In this document: piece by piece, positions 1 to 5,264 of the stretch
How the letters are laid out: the number at the start of each line of letters is the position of its first letter
Numbering within the stretch: the first letter of the stretch is position 1
Origin: Verrucomicrobiota bacterium
GTDB taxonomy: Bacteria > Verrucomicrobiota > Verrucomicrobiia > Limisphaerales > JADLHS01
DNA length: 6,974 nt
Assembly: GCA_004297495.1 (NCBI GenBank)
Contig: SCTL01000620.1
Coordinates: forward strand, 1 to 6,974
Reading direction: 5' to 3'
The notes under the pieces: generated by a model
The model's input: only the letters and a program-made list of their open reading frames with translations
Database searches by the model: none
What the model was told of the DNA's origin: nothing
Position numbers and translations under genes: made by a program

Positions 1-573
1 ACCAACCAGTCCCGAGACCATCAGGATTCCCAACATGAATCCGAAATCGCCAAGACGATTCGTGATGAAAGCCTTTTTCGCCGCATCCGCCGCGCTGGCT
101 TTTTCAAACCAGAATCCGATGAGCAGGTAGCTCGACACGCCGACCAGTTCCCAGAAGATGAACATCTGGAGGAAATTGTTCGAGAGCACGATGCCGAGCA
201 TCGAGAACGTGAACAGGCTCAGGCACGCGAAGAAGCGCGAAAAGCCCGGATCGTGTTGCATGTAGCCGTAGGAATAAATATGGATCGCGCTGCCGACGCC
301 GGTGACGATGAGCAACATCATCAGACTGAGCGCGTCGAGTTTGAGGCCGAAGTCCACGTTCAGGCTGCCGATGGAGAGCCAGTTGAGGGAAAGCTCGCGT
401 GCTTCCCAGCCGCCGAATTTGATCACCGCCAGCGTGAGGACGAAGCCTACGCAAATCGCGCCGATGGACAGCGTGGCGCTGACGGCTTTGTTGCGTAGGG
501 TGAAAAGCGTGATGATGCCCGCCGCCAGCAGCGGCAGGAACAGAATCAGCCAAGGTAACGCTTCGAGTTTCAT
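1..573 (-). CDS. nuoL: NADH-quinone oxidoreductase subunit L, N-terminal part (cut by window edge)
   Basis: This is the N-terminal 191 codons of the large antiporter-like membrane subunit of Complex I, which pumps protons at the distal end of the membrane arm. My translation starts at an ATG at 573-571 (MKLEALPWLILFLPLL) and stays open to base 1. Several hydrophobic segments are visible, at about residues 8-24, 34-51, 82-102 and 113-131. The segment at 138-155 contains FWELVGVSSYLLIGFW, the hallmark of NuoL and related Mrp-type antiporter subunits. Its Glu142 corresponds by motif to the essential TM5 glutamate (E144 in E. coli NuoL). The following KKAFITNRLGDFGFMLG stretch is also typical of the family and separates NuoL from NuoM and NuoN. 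No Shine-Dalgarno sequence precedes the ATG. The gene lies 117 bases downstream of nuoK, and the spacer holds a heptad-repeat palindrome. The remaining roughly 400 or more residues lie outside the window. Confidence 0.95.
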   Translation of the reverse strand, partial: MKLEALPWLILFLPLLAAGIITLFTLRNKAVSATLSIGAICVGFVLTLAVIKFGGWEARELSLNWLSIGSLNVDFGLKLDALSLMMLLIVTGVGSAIHIYSYGYMQHDPGFSRFFACLSLFTFSMLGIVLSNNFLQMFIFWELVGVSSYLLIGFWFEKASAADAAKKAFITNRLGDFGFMLGILMVSGLVG

Positions 574-593
574 TCGAGGGGACGGGAACATTC

Positions 594-679
594 AACATTC
601 AACATTGAACATTCAACGCTCAACGCCGGCAGACTCCGCCAATTCGATGTTGGGAGTTGAATGTTGAATGTTGAATGTT
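594..679. repeat. Heptad-repeat imperfect palindrome in the nuoK-nuoL spacer
   Basis: Two arms, 594-624 and 649-679, pair over 31 positions with two clear mismatches (607/666 and 618/655) and one G-T pair (620/653). The arms are built from a degenerate 7-base tandem unit, TTGAATG on the right and its complement CATTCAA on the left. The 24-base centre (625-648) can form a small inner hairpin on the minus strand, GGCGG-AGT-CTGCC (one G-U pair, 640-628). In nuo mRNA this would be a long stable stem just after the nuoK stop. No T-run follows on the minus strand, so a classical intrinsic terminator is unlikely. A role as a dispersed intergenic repeat, mRNA stabiliser or attenuator is inference. 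Confidence 0.85.
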
Positions 680-690
680 TCTTCATCTTC

Positions 691-996
691 TCAAAGTTTC
701 ATGCTCGTCAGGTCTTCAACGTGCGCCGACTGGCGCTTACGATAGAGCGCCACGATCAGCGCAAGGCCGACCGCGACTTCCGCCGCCGCCACGGTGATGA
801 TGAAGAACACCATCACCTGGCCGTTGAGGTTATCGTTGAACCGCGAAAAAGAGACGAGCGCGAGATTCGCCGAGTTGAGCATCAACTCCAGCGACATATA
901 CATCACGAGCAAGTTGCGCCGCGTGATGACGCCCAGCAGGCCGAGCGCGAACAACAGCGCGCTGACCACTAAATAATGTTCCAAGCCTACGTTCAT
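691..996 (-). CDS. nuoK: NADH-quinone oxidoreductase subunit K
   Basis: This is the small membrane subunit of Complex I, homologous to mitochondrial ND4L and the Mrp subunit MrpC, and part of the proton path in the membrane arm. The 101-residue product has the usual family length and three hydrophobic segments (about residues 8-25, 29-49 and 60-86). The conserved membrane glutamates are visible as Glu37 in MYMSLELMLNSANLAL and Glu73 in TVAAAEVAVGLAL. They correspond to E36 and E72 of E. coli NuoK. I chose the ATG at 996-994 (MNVGLEHYLVVSALLF) because it gives the family N-terminus. The frame stays open further upstream, but only through a repeat palindrome. No Shine-Dalgarno motif is seen before the ATG; an A-rich run (ACAAAAAA) precedes it. 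The gene is flanked on both sides by palindromic repeats. Confidence 0.95.
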   Translation of the reverse strand: MNVGLEHYLVVSALLFALGLLGVITRRNLLVMYMSLELMLNSANLALVSFSRFNDNLNGQVMVFFIITVAAAEVAVGLALIVALYRKRQSAHVEDLTSMKL

Positions 997-1007
997 TTTT
1001 TTGTAGA

Positions 1008-1088
1008 GCAGATAGGAGATGGGAAATGGGAGATGGGGAAATGCGCCCAGCGCACAACCCCATCTGCCATCTGCCATCTGCCATCTGC
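1008..1088. repeat. Heptad-repeat imperfect palindrome in the nuoJ-nuoK spacer
   Basis: The arms at 1008-1038 and 1058-1088 are each 31 bases and pair with five mismatches. The left arm reads as four degenerate heptamers (GATAGGA, GATGGGA, AATGGGA, GATGGGG). The right arm holds ccccatc followed by three tgccatc units. The 19-base centre contains a perfect inner hairpin, TGCGC-CCA-GCGCA (1042-1054). The layout matches the palindrome on the other side of nuoK (arm length, 7-base unit, inner mini-hairpin), although the sequences are unrelated. No T-run follows on the transcribed strand. It ends 11 bases before the nuoK ATG on the mRNA, so the stem could affect ribosome access to nuoK; that is inference. 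Confidence 0.85.
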
Positions 1089-1096
1089 TTGGATTG

Positions 1097-1603
1097 TCAT
1101 TTCAAATCTTTCTTACTTAACAAAATCACACCAACCATCGCCACGAGGAGCAGGATGGAAACGATTTCAAACGGCAACAGGTAATTCGTGAAGAGCATCT
1201 TGCCGAGCGTGGCGGTGTCGCCCACGGCGGTCGGAGCGGGCAAGTTCTCACTGGGTTTCGTCGCCAGCAGCGAGCGGACAAAGATGGCAACGATCGCGCC
1301 CACGGAAACCACGCCTGCCACCAAGCCCGTCAGCTTGATCTTGCGACGTTCTTCTTCCTTCAAATCGAGCAACATGATGACGAACAGGAACAGCACCATG
1401 ACCGCGCCTGCGTAAACCAGCACCTGCACCGCTGCGAGAAAGAACGCGTGCAGCAACACGAACAATCCCGCCATCGAGATTATCGTCAGCACGAGAAACA
1501 TCGCGCTCGTGACCGGGTTGCGGCTGAACGGATTCGCGACGACCAGCGCGCCGAAAATCAGCGTCAGCGCCGCCAAGACGTAAAATAGAATATCGGTTGC
1601 CAT
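1097..1603 (-). CDS. nuoJ: NADH-quinone oxidoreductase subunit J
   Basis: This is a membrane-arm subunit of Complex I, homologous to mitochondrial ND6, and involved in coupling quinone chemistry to proton pumping. The 168-residue product has five hydrophobic segments, at about residues 5-23, 32-50, 56-79, 92-113 and 141-162. The conserved region NPVTSAMFLVLT (29-40) and the TM3 signature VLVYAGAVMVLFLFVIMLL (61-79), rich in Gly/Ala and typical of the family's pi-bulge helix, are clear. The C-terminal EIVSILLLVAMVGVILL block is also characteristic. The length is normal for bacterial NuoJ. The ATG at 1603-1601 has an AGGA motif 5 bases upstream that overlaps the nuoI stop. The gap to nuoI is 7 bases, which suggests coupled translation. 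A palindromic repeat follows the stop codon. Confidence 0.95.
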   Translation of the reverse strand: MATDILFYVLAALTLIFGALVVANPFSRNPVTSAMFLVLTIISMAGLFVLLHAFFLAAVQVLVYAGAVMVLFLFVIMLLDLKEEERRKIKLTGLVAGVVSVGAIVAIFVRSLLATKPSENLPAPTAVGDTATLGKMLFTNYLLPFEIVSILLLVAMVGVILLSKKDLK

Positions 1604-1608
1604 TTCTG

Positions 1609-1612
1609 TCCT
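1609..1612 (-). promoter_or_regulatory. Ribosome binding site of nuoJ
   Basis: AGGA (minus strand) lies 5 bases before the nuoJ ATG and overlaps the nuoI TAG stop at 1613-1611. This supports the chosen nuoJ start and coupling of nuoJ translation to nuoI. Confidence 0.6.
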
Positions 1613-2153
1613 AAACCTTCACCGGGAAATTTTCCTGCGCCTTCGCCTCTTCGGCTTTGTGTTTCCACTTCTGGACGCCAGCGTGAACGCCGCCGAGGGC
1701 GAGGAGTTTTTCTTTGTTGTAAATCATCTCCGCGCGGCTCGTGCCGGTGAGCGAGTAATCCTTCTGCAGAAAGATCGCTTCCTCCGGGCAGACTTCCTGG
1801 CAGAAGCCGCAGAAGATGCAGCGAAGCATGTTGATCTCGAATTCCTTCGGCATCTTCTCCGCATTCGGACGATCGGCGGTGAGACTATCCGGTCCAGGCG
1901 GGACGATTCTGATCGCCTTGGGCGGGCAGACGAATTCGCAAAGCTGGCAGCTTACGCACTTCGTGCTGCCTTCCTGATCCTTCACGAGATACGGCGCGCC
2001 GCGATAACCCTCGGGCACGACCCATTTCTCTTCGGGATACTGCATCGTCACCTTCTTCTTGAAGAGGTGGCGCAACGTGACTTTGAACCCGCCGATGATG
2101 GCCGGCAGGTAAAGCCGCTCGAACAGATTCAATGGTTTGCGTTTGACGATCAT
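1611..2153 (-). CDS. nuoI: NADH-quinone oxidoreductase subunit I (two [4Fe-4S] ferredoxin-type)
   Basis: This peripheral-arm subunit carries electrons through clusters N6a and N6b, from NuoG toward cluster N2 near the quinone site. The 180-residue product has the two ferredoxin cysteine motifs C66-x2-C69-x2-C72-x3-C76-P and C112-x2-C115-x2-C118-x3-C122-P. These match the TYKY/NuoI arrangement. The N-terminal stretch FERLYLPAIIGGFKVTLRHL (11-30) is the amphipathic segment that seats NuoI on the membrane arm. The YPEEKW and YRGAP motifs just before the first cluster are family hallmarks. The C-terminus is Lys/Ala-rich and variable. The ATG at 2153-2151 overlaps the stop of the preceding small gene (ATGA). 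No clear Shine-Dalgarno motif is present, so translation probably depends on coupling. Confidence 0.96.
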   Translation of the reverse strand: MIVKRKPLNLFERLYLPAIIGGFKVTLRHLFKKKVTMQYPEEKWVVPEGYRGAPYLVKDQEGSTKCVSCQLCEFVCPPKAIRIVPPGPDSLTADRPNAEKMPKEFEINMLRCIFCGFCQEVCPEEAIFLQKDYSLTGTSRAEMIYNKEKLLALGGVHAGVQKWKHKAEEAKAQENFPVKV

Positions 2154-2365
2154 TTTTCTAAAACGACTGCAAGCCAGCCGCGCGCGGAGATTCCATCGGA
2201 GTTGCCTCCGAATCCAGTTATTGAACCAATGCGCCAGCCATCAGCCAATTCAGCGGTCAAATGTTCTTCGACGAGGCCGTGCTTGTCGGCGAACGAGGCG
2301 AAAAGCGTTTTGCCTTTGCTGTAAGCCATGTTGTCCAAATAAATGGTGACGAACTTCTGCTTCAT
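2150..2365 (-). CDS. Small DUF4177-like protein of unknown function, inserted between nuoH and nuoI
   Basis: This is a 71-residue protein that I cannot assign to a canonical Complex I subunit. It has no transmembrane segment, no cysteine and no signal peptide, so it is probably cytoplasmic. The layout suggests an N-terminal strand (KFVTIYLD), a helix with LVEEHLTAELADGW (31-44), then strands around RIGSITGF and GWLAVVLEK. That pattern of an Leu/Glu-rich helix ending in a GW, a strand and a hydrophobic C-terminal strand ending in Lys is reminiscent of DUF4177-type small proteins; this is pattern recollection, not a search result. The ATG at 2365-2363 overlaps the nuoH stop (ATGA) and its own TGA overlaps the nuoI start (ATGA). 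A strong GGAGGAG site sits 6 bases upstream. The coupling implies it is made in step with NuoH and NuoI, perhaps as an accessory or assembly subunit (inference). Confidence 0.85.
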   Translation of the reverse strand: MKQKFVTIYLDNMAYSKGKTLFASFADKHGLVEEHLTAELADGWRIGSITGFGGNSDGISARGWLAVVLEK

Positions 2366-3450
2366 TTCGCACTCCTCCACCAGAGCCAGATGGCCGTGAC
2401 CAAAATGTTTGCCAGCGCGACGGGGATAAATTTCCGCCAGCCCAAATCCATCAGTTGATCGTAGCGGAACCGCGGCCACATCCAGCGAATCCACACGAAC
2501 AACACGAGGAACAGGAAAACTTTTCCAAGGAAAATGCCGATGTGCAGCACGCCGTGAATGAGGTCGGTCGCCGGCTGATCGAGACCGAACCACGGCAACG
2601 TCCAGCCGCCGAAGAACAATGTCACCATCATGGCGGACACGAGAATCATGTTCGCGTATTCGCCCATGAAGAACATCGCGAACTTGATCGCGCTGTATTC
2701 GATGTTGTAACCACCGGCCAGTTCCTGCTCGGCTTCGGGCAGATCGAACGGCGTGCGGTTTGTTTCCGCAAACGACGAGACGAGGAAAATGCAGAACGCG
2801 AGAAATGTCATCGGGCTTTGAATGACAAACCAGTTCGGCAGGAAGCCGAGCTGCGTGCCGGTTTGCGCTTGGATGACGCTGTTCAAGTTCAGATCGCCGA
2901 CAAAGAGGAAGATCGGGATGACGCTCATGCCCATCGCGATTTCGTAGGAGATGAGTTGCGCGCTGGAGCGGATGCCGCCGAGGAACGGGAACTTGGAATT
3001 ACTCGCGTAGCCCGCCAGCACGATGCTGTAAACGCCGAGCGACACGATGCCGAACGTGTAGAGGATGCCGACGTTGAGATCAGCGAGCACCATCTTCTGG
3101 CCGCCGAGGTTCGAACCGAACGGAATCACCGCGAGATTCAGGATCGCCGGAATCAGCGCGATCATCGGGGCGAGGGTGAAGAAAATCTTCCGCACGTGCG
3201 CGGGGGTCATTTCCTCTTTGAAGAACGCCTTGATGCCGTCCGCCGCTGGCTGCAACAAGCCGAATGGCCCGACACGATTCGGTCCGATGCGATCTTGAAT
3301 CCACGCGCACAAGCGGCGTTCAAGCACGACCGTGTAAGCCACCATGGTCATCATGATGGCGAAGCACACGACGGCTTTCAGCGCGGTGAACAGCACCAAG
3401 CTTTGCGTGTCGCTCAAACCGTTGAGCCAATTGTTAACACTCTCGATCAT
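2362..3450 (-). CDS. nuoH: NADH-quinone oxidoreductase subunit H
   Basis: This is the membrane subunit (ND1 homologue) that forms much of the quinone-binding chamber and links the peripheral and membrane arms of Complex I. The 362-residue product has about eight hydrophobic segments. Family signatures are clear: ERRLCAWIQDRIGPNRVGPF (44-63), followed by LLQPAADGIKAFFKEE (65-80); AETNRTPFDLPEAEQELAGG (228-247), the acidic loop near the quinone site, followed by YNIEYSAIKF; and WPRFRYDQLMDLGW (325-338) near the end. Length is normal for the family. The start is an ATG at 3450-3448 with only a weak purine run (AGAGA) upstream. The stop overlaps the start of the 71-residue gene. The 67-base spacer to nuoG is largely a GC-rich palindrome. 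Confidence 0.97.
   Translation of the reverse strand: MIESVNNWLNGLSDTQSLVLFTALKAVVCFAIMMTMVAYTVVLERRLCAWIQDRIGPNRVGPFGLLQPAADGIKAFFKEEMTPAHVRKIFFTLAPMIALIPAILNLAVIPFGSNLGGQKMVLADLNVGILYTFGIVSLGVYSIVLAGYASNSKFPFLGGIRSSAQLISYEIAMGMSVIPIFLFVGDLNLNSVIQAQTGTQLGFLPNWFVIQSPMTFLAFCIFLVSSFAETNRTPFDLPEAEQELAGGYNIEYSAIKFAMFFMGEYANMILVSAMMVTLFFGGWTLPWFGLDQPATDLIHGVLHIGIFLGKVFLFLVLFVWIRWMWPRFRYDQLMDLGWRKFIPVALANILVTAIWLWWRSAK
2372..2378 (-). promoter_or_regulatory. Strong ribosome binding site of the 71-residue gene
   Basis: GGAGGAG on the minus strand ends 6 bases before the ATG at 2365 and lies inside the last nuoH codons (Trp-Arg-Ser). It is the best Shine-Dalgarno sequence in the window. It decides the start of the small gene in favour of this ATG over in-frame starts further upstream within nuoH. 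Confidence 0.8.
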
Positions 3451-3465
3451 TTCAAATCTCTACTG

Positions 3466-3516
3466 GGTAGGGACGCCGCGCTGCGGAGTCCGTCGGCGCA
3501 GCGCGCCAACCCTACC
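3466..3516. repeat. GC-rich palindromic element between nuoG and nuoH
   Basis: Arms 3466-3485 and 3497-3516 pair over 20 positions with three mismatches (3473/3509, 3474/3508 and 3476/3506). The outer stem is GGTAGGG/CCCTACC and the inner stem is CGCGCTGCG/CGCAGCGCG, closing on an 11-base loop. The element abuts the nuoG stop (one base between them) and fills most of the nuoG-nuoH spacer. It looks like a dispersed REP-like element. I recall similar sequences as intergenic repeats in Verrucomicrobiota genomes, which is recollection and unverified. The minus strand after it lacks a T-run, so it is not a standard terminator. Confidence 0.85.
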
Positions 3517-3517
3517 A

Positions 3518-5263
3518 TTAAATCTTCACCGTCACGCCGTTGTCGCCCAACCCAGCCCACGTGAGACCGTTGAACGCCGGAACATCCTTCGCCATCTCAT
3601 TGAACAAACCTTCGATGGTCAGGAAACCGTTCTTGCCGGTGACGTTGTAAACCAGATCGTGCAGGAAATCCCACTCGGCGCGGGCGTCGCCCTTGGGCTG
3701 GATCGCCTGCATGAATTTCTGCACGCGACCGTCGCGATTCGTGAACGAGCCGCGCTTCTCCGCGTGCGCGCAGCCGGGCAAAACATAATGCGCATACTTC
3801 GCCGTCGCGTTCGGCAAAATGTCGCTCACGATGAGCGTGTCGAGTTTGCCGAGGAGTTCCGCCGTGATGCCGTGTTCGCTGACAACTTCGCTGGTGAGTT
3901 CCTTCTCGCGGAGCTTCGCGCCGCTGACCGAGTTCATCAGCAAATCCTCGCCGAAGACGATCAACATCTTGATCTCGCCGCGCGCAATGCCTGCCGCGAT
4001 CTTCGAGAGGTTGATGCCCATCTCGGTGAAACTCATGCCGGTGAGCCGCGCGCCGTTCGTGTTCGGATTCTTGTCCTCGTCCACGAGCAGGTTGTCGCCC
4101 TTGCCGACGCGCGGGACGGAATCACTGATCGCACCGAGCTTCGCCTTGAGCTTGCTCAACAGCCAAAGCTCTTCGTTCGTCTGCCGCGCCGACGCCACGA
4201 TGGCGACTGAACCCGCCGGAGCTTGCTTGAGTTTGTCGGCGATTTCGCTGAGCGCCACGGTCCACGACGATTTCTCGCCGCGCACCAGAACATCTTTCAA
4301 GCGGTCTTCGCGCTGAATCCATTTGTAGTTCAAACGACCGGCGTCGCACATCCACGGGCCGTTGACGCCGTCGTTCTCGCGCGGCGTGTAGCGGTAAATC
4401 TTTTCCTCGCGCGAACTGATGAGGACGTTGCAGCCCGTCGCGCAACTGGTGCAGACGCTCTTGGTTTCCTTGAGAAACCACACGCGCATCTGAAAACGAA
4501 AATCCTTCGACGTCAACGCGCCCACGGGACAGATGTCCACGGTGTTCAACGTGTAATTGTTGTCGAACCGCAGGCCGGGGAACGTGGCGATCGTGTTGTA
4601 ACTGCCGCGATTGACGATGCCGAGCGCGTCATCGCCTGCGACATCTTTGGTGAAGCGGATGCAGCGCGTGCAAAGAATGCAACGCTCGGCATCAAGCATG
4701 ATGCGTGGTCCGAGGTCAACCGCCTTGGGCTTGTGAACCTTCGCCTCAACAAACCGGCTCGCGCTCTGGCCGTAGTCCACGGAATATTCCTGGAGCTTGC
4801 ACTCGCCGGCCTGGTCGCAGATCGGACAATCGAGCGGGTGATTGATGAGCAGCGATTCCAACACGCCCTCGCGCATCTGTTTCACGCTCGGCGTCTTGGT
4901 GTAAATCTCCATGCCGGGCGAAATCGGCGTGGCGCAACCGATGGCCGGACGCGGCGACTTCGCGATCTTCGGCGTGCCGTCAGGGTTCATCACCGGTTTG
5001 CGATCCGGACCGAGCGCGGGCGTGCCGAACTCGACGAGACACATGCGGCAATTGCCCGCGACCGGCAGCTTCGGATGATAGCAATAATGCGGGACGTCCG
5101 TCTTCGCGGCTTCAGTCGCCTGAATCATCGTCGTGGGCACGAGCTTGCCGGTGTGATCCGGCGAGAGCTTTGGCACTTCGATTTCGCGTCCGTCCACCTT
5201 CACCTTGATCTTTTCGATCGCGGGCGGCGCGGGCTTGGTTTCGGTTGCGGCTGCGGTTGACAT
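3518..5263 (-). CDS. nuoG: NADH-quinone oxidoreductase subunit G (multi-cluster iron-sulfur subunit, compact form)
   Basis: This peripheral-arm subunit passes electrons from NuoF toward NuoI through several clusters. Visible ligands are C61, C72, C75 and C110 for [2Fe-2S] N1b; H142, C146, C149 and C155 for [4Fe-4S] N5; C195, C198, C201 and C245 for N4; and C271-x2-C274-x3-C278-x27-C306, the off-path N7 site. The remaining part (about 307-581) is a shortened molybdopterin-oxidoreductase-type domain, with ANATAKYAHYVLPGCAHAEKRGSFTNRDGRVQ-like features at about 485-515 but no sign of cofactor use. At 581 residues it is shorter than the roughly 680-910 of many NuoG proteins. The loop between C75 and C110 is longer than usual, with about 20 extra residues rich in Pro, Asp and Lys. 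The ATG at 5263 follows the nuoF TAA by one base and lacks a clear Shine-Dalgarno site, so coupled translation is likely. Confidence 0.96.
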   Translation of the reverse strand: MSTAAATETKPAPPAIEKIKVKVDGREIEVPKLSPDHTGKLVPTTMIQATEAAKTDVPHYCYHPKLPVAGNCRMCLVEFGTPALGPDRKPVMNPDGTPKIAKSPRPAIGCATPISPGMEIYTKTPSVKQMREGVLESLLINHPLDCPICDQAGECKLQEYSVDYGQSASRFVEAKVHKPKAVDLGPRIMLDAERCILCTRCIRFTKDVAGDDALGIVNRGSYNTIATFPGLRFDNNYTLNTVDICPVGALTSKDFRFQMRVWFLKETKSVCTSCATGCNVLISSREEKIYRYTPRENDGVNGPWMCDAGRLNYKWIQREDRLKDVLVRGEKSSWTVALSEIADKLKQAPAGSVAIVASARQTNEELWLLSKLKAKLGAISDSVPRVGKGDNLLVDEDKNPNTNGARLTGMSFTEMGINLSKIAAGIARGEIKMLIVFGEDLLMNSVSGAKLREKELTSEVVSEHGITAELLGKLDTLIVSDILPNATAKYAHYVLPGCAHAEKRGSFTNRDGRVQKFMQAIQPKGDARAEWDFLHDLVYNVTGKNGFLTIEGLFNEMAKDVPAFNGLTWAGLGDNGVTVKI

Positions 5264-5264
5264 C

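Noticed and set aside
691..1077. N-terminally extended nuoK starting in the nuoJ-nuoK palindrome
   Set aside because: The extension encodes the heptad repeat and has no NuoK homology; the ATG at 996 gives the standard 101-residue protein.
594..1088. Heptad palindromes as CRISPR repeats or intrinsic terminators
   Set aside because: There are no regular unique spacers between constant repeats, and no T-run follows either stem on the transcribed strand.
2150..2593. Longer version of the 71-residue protein starting inside nuoH
   Set aside because: The added N-terminal residues are an out-of-frame reading of nuoH (Arg-rich), while the internal ATG at 2365 has an ideal ribosome site and overlaps the nuoH stop.
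2455..3564. Long plus-strand open frame opposite nuoH
   Set aside because: Its translation is His/Arg/Glu-rich and low in complexity, typical of the antisense frame of a GC-rich gene; nuoH on the other strand has full family motifs.
4223..5260. Long plus-strand open frame opposite nuoG
   Set aside because: Arg/Ala/His-rich antisense shadow with no recognisable domain; nuoG cysteine motifs establish the real frame.
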